From positions 13,088,326 through 13,152,325 of the forward strand of contig NC_080053.1 in NCBI RefSeq assembly GCF_026212465.1: a stretch of DNA of 64,000 bases, in the 5' to 3' direction. Shown one piece after another: positions 39,338 through 54,100 of the stretch. Position 1 is the first letter of the stretch, and the number at the start of each line of letters is the position of its first letter. Position numbers and translations under genes: made by a program. Below the pieces are notes generated by a model. It saw nothing but the letters and a program-made list of their open reading frames with translations, did no database searches and was not told where the DNA came from. Source of the stretch: Amaranthus tricolor. Lineage: Eukaryota; Streptophyta; Magnoliopsida; Caryophyllales; Amaranthaceae.

Positions 39338-39509
39338 CTACTTTATGCGCGAAAGTGCCAAAATAGCTTAAAAACCCATAAAATCGCAACTTAGCACGTA
39401 ATTTCAAGCATATGACTATGATTTTAAATTCTAACCACTTCAACACAATAATATTTACAAAATAGTGTTGTGTGCCAAGTTTGGTGCAAAACAAACCAAG
39501 TCTGAGCAA
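38895..39509 (-). other. chimeric open frame: satellite joined in frame to rps4
   Basis: A 204-codon frame begins at ATG 39509 in satellite DNA, reads about 57 satellite-derived codons (ending GTFAHKVE) and continues without interruption into rps4 at KQKLHFHYG. The fusion is seen directly. There is no evidence that it is transcribed or translated. The satellite portion is the usual stop-poor minus-strand frame, so chance is the likely explanation. Confidence 0.6.
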
Positions 39510-42500
39510 CTTTATGCGCGAAAGTGGATAAAAAGCTTAAAAACCCATTAAATTGCAACATAGCACGTAATTTCTAGCATATGACTATGATATTCAATTC
39601 TAACCACTTCAAAACAATAATATATACCAAATAGTATTGTGTCCCAAGTTTCGTGCAAAACAAAACCAAGTTTGAGATACTTTATGCGCGAAAGTGCCAA
39701 AAAAGCATAAAAACCTAAAAAATCGCAACTTAACACGTAATTTCTAGCATATGACTATTATTTTAAATTCTAACCACTTCAACACAATAATATATACCAA
39801 ATAGTGTTGTGTGCCAAGTTTCGTGCAAAACAAACCAAGTTTGAGCTACATTATGCGCGAAAGTCCCAAAAAAGCATAAAAACCCATAAAATCGTAACTT
39901 AACAAGTAATTTCTATCATATGACTATTATTTTCAATTCTAACACTTCAACACAAAAATATATACCAAATAATGTTGTGTGCCAAGTTTCGTGGAAAACT
40001 AACCAAGTTTGAACTACTTTATGCTCGAAAATGCCAAAAAATCATAAAAACCAATAAAGTCGCAAATTAAGAAGTAATTTCTAGCATATGACTATTTTTA
40101 TCAATTTTAACCACTTCAACACAATAATATATACCAAATAGTATTGTGTGCCATGTTTCGTGCAAAACAAACCAAGTTTGACCAACTTTAAGTGCGAAAG
40201 TGCCAAAAAAGCTTAAAAACCCATAAAATCGCAACTTAGCACGTAATTTCAAGCATATGACTATGATTTTCAATTCTAACCACTTCAACACAATAATATA
40301 TACCAAATCGTGTTGTGTGCCAAGTTTCGTGCAAAACAAACCAAGTTTGAGGTACTTTATGCGCGAAAGTGCCATAAAAGCATAAAAACCCATCAAATCG
40401 AAACTTAGCATGTAATTTCTAGCATATGACTATGATTTTCAATTCTAACAATTTCAACGCAATAATATATACCAAATAGTGTTGTCTGCCAAGTTTCGTG
40501 TGAAACAAACCAACTTTGATCTACTGTCTGCATGCAAGTGCAAAAAAAGCTTAAAAACCCAAAAAATCACAACTTAACACGTAATTTCAAACATATGACT
40601 ATGATTTTAAATGCAAAACACTTAAACACAATAATATATACAAAATAGTGTTGTGTTCCAAGCTTCGTGCAAAACAAACCAAGTTTGTGCGACTTTATGC
40701 TCGAAAGTTCCAAAAAAGCTTAAAAACCCACGAAATCGCAACTTAGCACAAAATTACTAGCATATAACTATGATTTTAAATTCTAACCAATTCAGCACAA
40801 TAATATATGCCAAACACTGTTGTGTGCCAAGTTTCGTGCAAAACAAACCAAGTTTGAGATGCTTTACGCACGAAAGTGCCAAAAAAGCATAAAAACTCAT
40901 AAAATCGCAACTTAACAAGTAATTTCTATCATATGACTATTATTTTCAATTCTAACACTTTAACACACTAAAATATACCAAATAATGTTGTATGCCAAGT
41001 TTCGTGGAAAACATACCAAGTTTGAACTACTTTATGCTCTAAAGTGCCAAAAAAGCTTAAAAACCCATAAAGTCGTAACTTAGCACATAATTTCAAGCAT
41101 ATGACTATGATATTCAATTCTAACCACTTCAAAACAATAATATATTCCAAATAGTGTTGTGTGCCAAGTTTCTTGCAAAACAAAACCAAGTTTGAGATTC
41201 TTTATGCGCGAAAGTGCCAAAAAAGATTAAAAGCCCATAAAAACGCAACTTAACACGTAATTTCTAACGCATGTCTATTATTTGCAATTCTAACCATTTA
41301 AACACAATAATATATACCAAATAGTGTTGTGTGCCAAGTTTTGTGTAAAACAAACCAAGTTTGAGCTACGTTATGCGTTAAAGTCCCAAAAAAGCATAAA
41401 AACCCATAAAATCGAAACTTAACAATTAATTTCTAGCATATGACTATTATTTTAATTCTAACACTTCAACACAATAATATATAGCAAATAATGTTGTGTG
41501 CCAAGTTTCGTGGAAAACTTAACAAATTGAAATACTTTATGCTCGAAAGTGCAAAAGAAGCTTAAAAACCCATAATGTCGCAACTAAACACGTAATTTCC
41601 AGTATATGACTATTTTTTCAACTCTAACCACTTCAATAAAATAATATATACTAAATAGTATTGTGTGCCAAGTTTCGTGCAAAACAAACCAAGTTTGAGC
41701 ATCTTTATGCGCGAAAGTGCCAAAAAAGCTTAAAAACCCATAAAATCGAAACTTAACACGTAATTTCTAGCATATGACTATGATTTTCAATTTTAAAAAT
41801 CTCAACACAATAATATGTACCAAGTAGTGTTGTCTGCCTAGTTTCGTGCAAAACAAACCAAGTTTGATCTACTTATGCGCGAAAGTGCAAAAAAAGCTTA
41901 AAAACCCATAAAATCACAACTTAGCACGTGATTTCAAGCATATGACTATGATTTTCAATTCTAACCACTCAAACACAATATTATATCCAAAATAGTGTTG
42001 TGTTCCAAGTTTCGTGCAAAATAAACCAAATTTGAGATACTTTATGCTCGAAAGTTCCAAAAAAGCTTAAAAACCCATGAAATCGCAACTTAGCACATAA
42101 TTTCTAGCATATAACTATGATTTTCAATTATAACCACTTCAACACAATAATATATACCAAATAGTGTTGTGTGCCAAGTTTCGTGCAAAACAAACCAGTT
42201 TGAGCTACTTTATGCACGAAATTGCCAAAAAAGCATAAAAACCCATAAAATCGCGAATTAACAAGTAATTGCTAGCTTATGACTATTATTTTCAATTCAA
42301 ACACTTCAACATAATAATATATACCAAATAATGTTGTGTGCCAAATTTAGAGGAAAAAAAAACCAAGTTTGAACTACTTTATGCTCGAAAGTGCCAAAAA
42401 AGTTTAAAAACCCATAAAGTTGTAACTTAACACGTAATTTATAGTATATGACTATATTATTCAATTCTAACCACTTCAACACAATAATATATACCAAATA

Positions 42501-45100
42501 GTATCGTGTGCCAAGTTTCGTGCAAAACAAACCAAGTTTGAGCAACTTTATGCGCTAAAGTGCCAAAAAAGCTTAAAAACCCATAAAATCGAAACTTAGG
42601 ATGTAATTTCAAGCATAGGACTATGATTTTCAACACTGACCAAATAAACACAATAATATATACAAATTAGTGTTATGTTCCAAGTTTCGTGCAAAACAAA
42701 CCAAGTTTGAGCTACTTTATGCGCTAAAGTGCCAAAAAAGCTTAAACATCCATGAAATCGAAACTTAGCACGTAATTTCAAGCATAGGACTATGATTTTC
42801 AACACTGACCAAATAAACACAATAATATATACAAAATAGTGTTATGTTCCAAGTTTCGTGCAAAACAAACCAAGTTTGAGCTACTTTATGCTCGAAAGTT
42901 CCAAAAAAGCTTAAACATCCATGAAATCGAGCTACTTTATGCTCGAAAGTTCCAAAAAAGCTTAAACATCCATGAAATCGCAACTTAACACATAATTTCT
43001 AGCATATACCTATTATTTTCATTTCTAACCACTTCAGCACAATAATATATACCAAATAACTGTTGTGTGCTAAATTTCGTGCAACACAAACCAAGTTTGA
43101 GATAGTTTGTGCACGAAAGTGCCAGAAAAGTTTAAAAACCCAAAAAATCGCAACATAACAAGTAATTTCTAGCATATAACTATTATATTCAATTCTAACA
43201 CTTCAACACAATAACATATACCAAATAATGTTGTGTGCCAAGTTTCGTGGAAAACAAACCATGTTTGAACTTATTTATGCTCGAAAGTGCCAAAAAAGCT
43301 TAAAAACCCTTAAAGTCGTAACTTAACACGTAATTTTTAGTATATGACTAGTTTTTTTCAATTCTAACCACTTCAACACAATAGTATATACGAAATAGTA
43401 TTGTGTGCCAAATTTCGTGCAAAACAAACCAAGTTTGAGCAACTTTATGCGCGAAAGTGCCAAAAAAGCTTTAAAACCCATAAAATTGCAACTTAGCACA
43501 TAATTTCAAGCATATGACAATGATTTTAAATTCTAACCACTTCAACACAATAATATATACGAAATAGGGTTGTGTGCCAAGTTTTGTGCAAAAAAAAAAA
43601 CCAAGTTTGAACTACTTTATGCACGAAAGAGCCAGAAAAGCATAAAAACCCATAAAATCGCAACCAAGTAATTTCTAGCATATGACTATTATTTTGAATT
43701 ATAAAAGTTCAATACACTAAAATATACCAAATAATGTTGTGTGCCAAGATTCGTAGAAAACAAACCAAGTTTGAACTACTTTATGCTCGTAAGTGCCAAA
43801 AAAACGTAAAAACCTATAGAGTCGAAACTTAACACGTATTTTTTACTATATGACTATTTTTTTCAATTCTAACCACTTCAACACAATAATATATATCAAA
43901 TAGAATTGTGTGCCACGTTTCGTGCAAAACAAACCAAGTTTGAACTACTTTATGCGCGAAAGTGCAATAAAAGTTTAAAAACCCATAAAATTGCAACTTA
44001 GCAAGTAATTTCAAGCATATGGCTATGATTTTCAATTCTAAACACTTCAACACAATAATATATACCAAATAGTATTGTGTGTCGAAAAACCAAGTTTGAG
44101 CTACTTCATGCGCAAAAGTGCCAAAAAAGATCAAAAACCCATAAAATCGTAACTTAACAAATAATATTGTGCTCCAAGTTTCGTGGAAAACATACCAAGT
44201 TTGAACTACTTTATGCTCGAAAGTGCCCAAAAAGCATAAAAACCCATAAAATCGCAACTTAGCATGTTAATTCAAGCATATGACTATGATTTTCAATTCT
44301 AACCACTTCAACACAATAATATATACCAAATAGTGTTTTGTGCCAAAAAACCAAGTTTGCTACTTCATGCGCAAAAGTGCCAAAAAAGCTTTAAAAAGAT
44401 TGAAATCGTGACTTTACACGTAATTTCTGGTATATGACTTTTATTTTAAATTCTAACCACTTCAACACAATAATATATAACAAAAAGTGTCGTGTGCCAA
44501 GTTTCGTGCAAAACAAACCAAGTTTGAGCTACTTTATGTACGAAAGTGCCCAAAAAGCTTAAAAACCAATAAAATCTTAACTTAACACATAATTTCTAGT
44601 ATATGACTATGATTTTAAATTCTAACCACTTCAACACAATAATATATACCAAATAGTATTTTTGTGTCGTGTTTCGTGCAAAACAAACCCAGTTTGAGCT
44701 ACTTTGTGCACGAAAGTGCCAAAAAAGCTTAAAAACCCATAAAGTCGTAACTTAACACGTAATTTCTAGTATATGACTATTTTTTTCAATTATAACTACT
44801 TTAACACAATAATATATACCAAATAGTATTGTTTGCCATGTTTCGTGCAAAAAAAAAACAAGTTTGAGCAACTTTGTGCGCCAAAGTGCCAAAAAAGCTG
44901 AAAAACCCATAAAATCGCAACTTAGCACGTAATTTCAAGCATATGAGTATGATTTTCAATTCTAACCACTTCAACACAATAATATATACCAAATAGTATT
45001 GTGTGTCGTGTTTCATGCAAAACAAACCCAGTTTGAGCTACTTTATGCGCGAAAGTGTCAAAAAAGCTTAAAATCCCATAAAGTCGTATCTTAACACTTA
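39338..45100. repeat. satellite array 2, left part
   Basis: Monomers of the same 169-bp family resume at CTACTTTATGCGCG. Most carry TAGCACGTAATTTCAAGC or TTAACACGTAATTTCTAGC modules. The AAAGCGCAACTTACGAAGTA module that is common in array 1 is not seen here. Several monomers are shortened, for example around 44080 and 44345, where the TTTCGTGC box is deleted. Monomers with GTGGAAAAC in place of GTGCAAAAC recur (39990, 41000, 41510, 43250). Confidence 0.92.
42878..42979. repeat. 51-bp local tandem duplication inside a monomer
   Basis: Part of one monomer (GAGCTACTTTATGCTCG to ATCCATGAAATC) is repeated at once with a period of 51 bp, with no difference seen by eye. The preceding monomer contains a single copy. 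It is a small slippage or unequal-exchange event. Confidence 0.85.
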
Positions 45101-48100
45101 ATTTCTAGTATATACCAAATAGTATTGTGTGCCAAGTTTCGTGCATAAAAAAACAAGTTTGAGCAACTTTATGTGCGAAAGTGCCAAAAAAGCTTAAAAA
45201 CCCATAAAATCGCAACTTAGCACAAAATTTCAAGCATATGACTATGATTTTCAATTCTAACCACTTCAACACAATATTATATACCAAATAGTGTTTTGTG
45301 CCGAGTTTCGTGCAAAACAAACCAAGATTTAGCTATTTTATGCGCGAAAGTGCCAAAAAAAGATTAAAGACCAACATAAGCGAAACTTAGCACGTAAATT
45401 CAAGTAGATGACTATGATTTTCAATTATAACTACTTCAACACAATAATATATACCAAACAGCGTAGTGTTCGAAGTTTCGAGCAAAACAAACCAAGTTTG
45501 ACCTATTTTCTATACGAAAGTGCAAAAAAAGCTTAAAAACCCATAAGATCAAAACTTTGCACGTAATTTCAAGCATATTACTATAATTTTAAACTCTAAC
45601 CACTTCAACACAATTTTAAACCCAAATAGTTTTGTGTGCCAAGTTTCGTGCAAATCAAACAAAGTTTGAGCTACTTTATGCGCGAAAGTGCCAAAAAATC
45701 TTTAAAACCCACAAAATCGCAACTTAACACGTAAATTCTAGCATATGACTATTATTTTTAATTCTAACCACTTCAACACAATAATAAATATTAGATAGTG
45801 TTGTGAGCCAAGTTTCGTGCAAAAGAAACCAAGTTTGAGCTACTTTATGTGCAAAAGTGCAAAAAAATCTTAAAAACCCATAAAATCACAACTTAGCACA
45901 CAATGTCAAGCATATGACTATTATTTTTAATTCTAACCACTTCAACGCAATAATGTATACCAAATATGGTTGTGTACCAAGTTTCGCGCAAAACTAAACA
46001 AGTTTGAACTTATTCATCCTCGAAAGTGCCAAAAAAGTATAAAAACCCATAAAATCGCAACTTAACACATCATTTCTAGCATATGACTATTATTTTAAAT
46101 TTTAAGCACTTAAACACAATAATATATACCAAATAATGTTATGTGCCAAGTTTCGTGAAAAAAAAACCAAGTTTAAGCTACTTTATGTGTGAAAGTGCCA
46201 AAAAAGCATAAAAACCCATAAAATCTTAACTTAACACATAATTTCTTGTATATGACTATGATTTTCAATTCTAAGCACTTCAGCACAATAATATATACCA
46301 AATAGTATTGTTTGTCGTGTTTCGTGCAAAACAAACCCAGTTTGAGCTACTTTATGTGCGAAAGTGCCAAAAAAGCTTACAAACCCATAAAGTCGTAACT
46401 TAACATGTAATTTCTAGTATATGACCATTTTTTTAAATTCTAATCACTTTAACACAATCATATATACCAAATAGTATTGTGTACCAAGTTTCGTGAAAAA
46501 AAAAAAAACAAGTTTGAGCAACTTTATGCGCGAAAGTGCCACAAAAGCACCTATAAAATCGCAACTTAGCACGTAATTTCAAGCATATGAATATGATTTT
46601 CAATCCTAACTACTTCAACACAATAATATATATCAAATAGTGTTTTGTGCCAAGTTTCGTGCAAAAAATACCAAGTTTGAGCTATTTTATGCGCGAAAGT
46701 GCCAAAAAAGATTAAAAACCAAGAAAAGCGAAACTTAGCACGTAATTTCAAGCAGATGACTATGATTTTCATTTATAACCACTTCAACACAATAATATAT
46801 ACCAAATGGTGTAGTGTTCGAAGTTTCGAGAAAAAAAAACCAAGTATGACTTACTTTATACACGAAAGTGCCAAAAAAGCTTAAAAACCCATAAAATAAA
46901 ATAGTGTTGTTCGGCAAGTTTTCGTGCAAAACAAACCAAGTTTGATTTACTTTATGCGCGAAAGTGCAAAAAAAAGTTAAAAAAACCATAAAATCACAAC
47001 TTAGCACTTAATTTCAAGCATATGACTATGATTTTCAATTCTAACAACTTCAACACAATAATATATACCAAATAGTGTTGTGTGCTAAATTTCGTGCAAA
47101 ACAAACAAAGTTTGAGCTACTTTATGCGCGAAAGTGCTAAAAAATTTTAAAAACCCACAAAATCGCAACTTAACATGTAAATTCTAGCATATGACTATTA
47201 TTTATAATTCTAACCACTAGAACACAATAATAAATACTAGATAGTGCTGTGTATCAAGTTTCGTACAAAACAAACCAAGTTTGAGCTACTTTATGTGCGA
47301 AAGTGCAAAAAGATCTTAAAAACCCATAAAATCACAACTTAGCACACAATGTCAAGCATATGACTATTATTTTTAATTCTAACCACTTCAACGCAATAAT
47401 ATATACCAAATATGGTTGTGTACGAAGTTTCGTGCAAAACTAACAAAGTTTGAACTTATTCATGCTCGAAAGTGCCAAAAAAGTAAAAAAACCCATAAAA
47501 TTGCAACTTAACACTTCATTTCTACATATGACTATTATTTTAAATTTTAAGCACTTAAACACAATAATATATACCAATTAGTGTTATGTGCCTAGTTTCA
47601 TGAAAAAAAACCAAGTTTGAGCTACTTTATGTGTGAAAGTGGCAAAAAAGCATAAAAACCCATAAAATCTTAACTTAACACATAATTTCTAGTATATGAC
47701 TATGATTTTCAATTCTAACCACTTCAACACAATAATATATAGCAAATAGTATTGTGTGTCGTGTTTCGTGCAAAACAAACCCAGTTTGAACTACTTTATG
47801 CGCGAAAGTGCCAAAAAAGCTTACAAACCCATAAAGTCGTAACTTAACACGTAAGTTCTAGTATATGACTATTTTTTTCAATTCTAACCACTTTAACACA
47901 ATTATATATACCAAATAGTATTGTGTGCCAAGTTTCCTGCAAAAAAAGTCAAGTTTGAGCAACTTTATGCGCGAAAGTGCCAAAAAAGCACCCATAAAAT
48001 CGCAACTTAGCACGTAATTTCAAGCATATGAATATGAATTTCAATCCTAACTACTTCAACACAATAATATATATCAAATAGTGTTTTGTGCCATGTTTCG

Positions 48101-51100
48101 TGCAAAACAAACCAAGTTTGAGCTATTTTATGCGCGAAAGTGCCAAAAAAGATTAAAAACCAAGAAAAGCGAAACTTAGCGCGTAATTTCAAGCAGATGA
48201 CTATGATTTTCATTTAGAAGCACTTCAACACAATAATATATACCAAATTGTGTAGTGTTCGAAGTTTTGAGCAAAACAAACCAAGTTTGACCTACTTTAT
48301 ACACGAAAGTGCCAAAAAAGCTTAAAAACCCATAAAATCAAAACTTAGCAAGTAATTTCAAGCATATGACTATAATTTTAAACTCTAACCACTTGAACAC
48401 AATTACATATACTAAATAGTGTTGTGTGCCAAATTTCGTGCAAAACCAATCCTGTTTGATGTACTTTACGCTCGAAAGTGCAAAGAAAGCTAAAAAATTC
48501 ATAAAATTGCAACTTAGCACGTATCTTGCAAAACAAACAAAGTTTGAGCTACTTTATGTGCGAAAGTGCCAAAAAAGCTTTAAATCCCATAAAATCGAAA
48601 CTTAGCACGTAATTTCAAGCAGATGACTATGATTTTCATTTATAACCACTTCAACACAATAATATATACCAAATGGTGTAGTGTTCGAAGTTTCGAGCAA
48701 AACAAACCAAGTATGACTTACTTTATACACGAAAGTGCCAAAAAAGCTTAAAAACCCATAAAATAAAATAGTGTTATTCGGCAAGTTTTCGTGCAAAACA
48801 AACCAAGTTTGATCTACTTTATGCGCGAAAGTGCAAAAAAAGTTAAAAAAACCATAAAATCACAACTTAGCACGTAATTTCAAGCATATGACTATGATTT
48901 TCAATTCTAACAACTTCAACACAATAATATATACCAAATAGTGTTGTGTGCCAAGTTTCGTGCAAAACAAACAAAGTTTGAGCTACTTTATGCGCGAAAG
49001 TGCCAAAAAATTTTAAAAACCCACAAAATCGCAACTTAACATGTAAATTCTAGCATATGACTATTATTTATAATTCTAACCACTTGAACACAATAATAAA
49101 TACTAGATAGTGCTGTGTATCAAGTTTCGTACAAAACAAACCAAGTTTGAGCTACTTTATGTGCGAAAGTGCAAAAAGATCTTAAAAACCCATAAAATCA
49201 CAACTTAGCACACAATGTCAAGCATATGACTATTATTTTTAATTCTAACCACTTCAACGCAATAATATATATCAAATATGGTTGTGTACGAAGTTTCGTG
49301 CAAAACTAACAAAGTTTGAACTTATTCATGCTCGAAAGTGCCAAAAAAGTAAAAAAAACCCATAAAATTGCAACATAACACTTCATTTCTACATATGACT
49401 ATTATTTTAAATTTTAAGCACTTAAACACAATAATATATACCAATTAGTGTTATGTGCCAAGTTTCGTGAAAAAAAACCAAGTTTGAGCTACTTTATGTG
49501 TGAAAGTGGCAAAAAAGCATAAAACCCCATAAAATCTTAACTTAACACATAATTTCTAGTATATGACTATGATTTTCAATTCTAACCACTTTAACACAAT
49601 AATATATAGCAAATAGTATTGTGTGTCGTGTTTCGTGCAAAACAAACCCAGTTTGAGCTACTTTATGCGCGAAAGTGCCAAAAAAGCTTGCAAACCCATA
49701 AAGTCGTAACTTAACACGTAATTTCTAGTATATGACTATTTTTTTCAATTCTAACCACTTTAACACAATAATATATACCAAATAGTATTGTGTGCCAAGT
49801 TTCGTGCAAAAAAATCAAGTTTGAGCAACTTTATGCGCGAAAGTGCCAAAAAAGCACCCATAAAATCGCAACTTAGCACGTAATTTCAAGCATATGAATA
49901 TGATTTTCAATCTTAACAACTTCAACACAATAATATATATCAAATAGTGTTTTGTGCCAAGTTTCGTGCAAAACAAACCAAGTTTGAGCTATTTTATGCG
50001 CGAAAGTGCCAAAAAAGATTAAAAACCAAGAAAAGCGAAACTTAGCACGTAATTTCAAGCAGATGACTATGATTTTCATTTATAACCACTTCAACACAAT
50101 AATATATACCAAATGGTGTAGTGTTCGAAGTTTCGAGCTAAACAAACCAAGTTTGACTTACTTTATACACGAAAGTGCCAAAAAAGCTTAAAAACCCATA
50201 AAATAAAATAGTGTTGTTTGCCAAGTTTTCGTGCAAAACAAACCAAGTTTGATCTACTTTATGCGCGAAAGTGCAAAAAAAGTTAAAAAAACCATAAAAT
50301 CACAACTTAGCACGTAATTTCAAGCATATGACTATGATTTTCAATTCTAACAACTTCAACACAATAATATATACCAAATAGTTTTGTGTGCCAAGTATCG
50401 TGCAAAACAAACAAAGTTTGAGCTACTTTATGCGCGAAAGTGCCAAAAAATCTTAAAAACCCACAAAATCGCAACTTAACATGTAAGATCTAGCATATGA
50501 CTATTATTTATAATTCTAACCACTTGAACACAATAATAAATACTAGATAGTGCTGTGTATCAAGTTTCGTACAAAACAAACCAAGTTTGAGCTACTTTAT
50601 GTGCGAAAGTGCAAAAAGATCTTAAAAACCCATAAAATCACAACTTAGCACACAATGTCAAGCATATGACTATTATTTTTAATTCTAACCACTTCAACGC
50701 AATAATATATACCAAATATGGTTGTGTACGAAGTTTCGTGCAAAACTAACAAAGTTTGAACTTATTCATGCTCGAAAGTGCCAAAAAAGTAAAAAAACCC
50801 ATAAAATTGCAACATAACACTTCATTTCTACATATGACTATTATTTTAAATTTTAAGCACTTAAACACAATAATATATACCAATTAGTGTTATGTGCCAA
50901 GTTTCGTGAAAAAAAACCAAGTTTGAGCTACTTTATGTGTGAAAGTGGCAAAAAAGCATAAAAACCCATAAAATCTTAACTTAACACATAATTTCTAGTA
51001 TATGACTATGATTTTCAATTCTAACCACTTCAATACAATAATATATAGCAAATAGTATTGTGTGTCGTGTTTCGTGCAAAACAAACCCAGTTTGAGCTAC

Positions 51101-54100
51101 TTTATGCGCGAAAGTGCCAAAGAAGCTTACAAACCCATAAAGTCGTAACATAACACGTAATTTCTAGTATATGACTATTTTTTTCAATTCTAACCACTTT
51201 AACACAATAATATATACCAAATAGTATTGTGTGCCAAGTTTCGTGCAAAAAAAATCAAGTTTGAGCAACTTTATGCGCGAAAGTGCCAAAAAAGCACCCA
51301 TAAAATCGCAACTTAGCACGTAATTTCAAGCATATGAATATGATTTTCAATCCTAACAACTTCAACACAATAATATATATCAAATAGTGTTTTGTGCCAA
51401 GTTTCGTGCAAAACAAACCAAGTTTGAGCTATTTTATGCGCGAAAGTGCCAAAAAAGATTAAAAACCAAGAAAAGCGAAACTTAGCGCGTAATTTCAAGC
51501 AGATGACTATGATTTTCATTTATAACCACTTCAACACAATAATATATACCAAATGGTGTAGTGTTCGAAGTTTCGAGCTGAACAAACCAAGTTTGACTTA
51601 CTTTATACACGAAAGTGCCAAAAAAAGCTTAAAAACCCATAAAATAAAATAGTGTTGTTTGCCAAGTTTTCGTGCAAAACAAACCAAGTTTGATCTACTT
51701 TATGCGCGAAAGTGCAAAAAAAGTTAAAAAAAACCATAAAATCACAACTTAGCACGTAATTTCAAGCATATGACTATGATTTTCAATTCTAACAACTTCA
51801 ACACAATAATATATACCAAATAGTGTTGTGTGCCAAGTATCGTGCAAAACAAACAAAGTTTGAGCTACTTTATGCGCGAAAGTGCCAAAAAATCTTAAAA
51901 ACCCACAAAATCGCAACTTAACATGTAAATTCTAGCATATGACTATTATTTATAATTCTAACCACTTGAACACAATAATAAATACTAGATAGTGCTGTGT
52001 GCCATGTTTCGTACAAAACAAACCAAGTTAGAGCTACTTTATGTGCGAAAGTGCAAAAAGATCTTAAAAACCCATAAAATCACAACTTAGCACACAATGT
52101 CAAGCATATGACTATTATTTTTAATTCTAACCACTTCAACGCAATAATATATACCAAATATGGTTGTGTACGAAGTTTCGTGCAAAACTAACAAAGTTTG
52201 AACTTATTCATGCTCGAAAGTGCCAAAAAAGTAAAAAAACCCATAAAATTGCAACATAACACTTCATTTCTACATATGACTATTATTTTAAATTTTAAGC
52301 ACTTAAACACAATAATATATACGAATTAGTGTTATGTGCCAAGTTTCGTGAAAAAAAACCAAGTTTGAGCTACTTTATGTGTGAAAGTGGCAAAAAAGCA
52401 AAAAACCCATAAAATCTTAACTTAACACATAATTTCTAGTATATGACTATGATTTTAAATTCTAACCAGTTCAACACAATAATATATAGCAAATAGTATT
52501 GTATGTCGTGTTTCGTGCAAAACAAACCCAGTTTGAGCTAATTTATGCGCGAAAGTGCCAAAAAAGCTTACAAACCCATAAAGTCGTAACTTAACACGTA
52601 AGTTCTAGTATATGACTATTTTTTTCAATTCTAACCACTTTAACACATTAATATATACCAAATAGTATTGTGTGCCAAGTTTCGTGCAAAAAAAATCAAG
52701 TTTGAGCAACTTTATGCGCGAAAGTGCCAAAAAAGCACCCATAAAATCGCAACTTAGCACGTAATTTCAAGCATATGAATTTGATTTTCAATCCTAAATA
52801 CTTCAACACAATAATATATATCAAATAGTGTTTTGTGCCAAGTTTCGTGCAAAACAAACCAATTTTGAGCTATTTTATGCGCGAAAGTGCGAAAAAAGAT
52901 TAAAAACCAAATAAAGCGAAACTTAGCTCGTAATTTGAAGCAGATGACTATGATTTTCATTTATAACCACTTCAACACAATAATCTATACCAAATAGTGT
53001 AGTGTTCGAAGTTTTGAGAAAAACAAACCAAGTTTGACCTACTTTATACACGAAAGTGCCAAAAAAGCTTAAAAACCCATAAAATCAAAACTTAGCAAGT
53101 AATTTCAAGCATATGACTATAATTTTAAACTCTAACCACTTGAACACAATTACATATACTAAATAGTGTTGTGTGCCAAATTTCGTGCAAAACTAATCCT
53201 GTTTGATGTACTTTACGCTCGACAGTGCAAAGAAAGCTAAAAAATTCATAAAATTGCAACTTAGCACGTATCTTGCAAAACAAACAAAGTTTGAGCTACT
53301 ATATGTGCGAAAGTGCCAAAAAAGCTTTAAATCCCATAAAATCGAAACTTAGCACGTAATTTCTAGCATATGACTATGATTTTCAATTCTAACAATTTCA
53401 GCACACTAATATATACCAAATAGTGTTGTTTGCCAAGTTTCGTGCAAAACAAACCAAGTTTGATCTACTTTATGCGCGAAAGTGCAAAAAAAGTTAAAAA
53501 AACCATAAAATCACAACTTAACACGTAATTTCAAACATATGATTATGATTTTCAATTCTAACAAGTTCAACACAACAATATATACCAAATAGTGTTGTGT
53601 GCCAAGTTTCGTGCAAAACAAACAAAGTTTGAGCTACGTTATGCGCGAAAGTGCCAAAAAATCTTAAAAACCCACAAAATCGCAACTTAATACGTAAATT
53701 CTAGCATATGACTATTATTTATAATTCTAACCACTTCAACACAATAATAAATACTAAATAGTGCTGTGTGCCAAGTTTCGTACAAAACAAACCAAGTTTC
53801 GTACAAAACAAACAATATCAAGCATATTACTATTATTTTTAATTCTAACCACTTCAACGCAATAATATATACCAAATATGGTTGTGTACCAAGTTTCGTG
53901 CAAAACTAACAAAATTTGAACTTATTCATGCTCGAAAGTGCCAAAAAAGTATAAAAACCCATAAAATCGCAACTTAACATATCATTTCTAGCATATGACT
54001 ATTATTTAAAATTTTAAGCACTTAAACTCAATAATATATACCAAATAGTGTTATGTGCCAAGTTTCATGAAAAAAAAACCAAGTTTGAGCTACTTTATGT

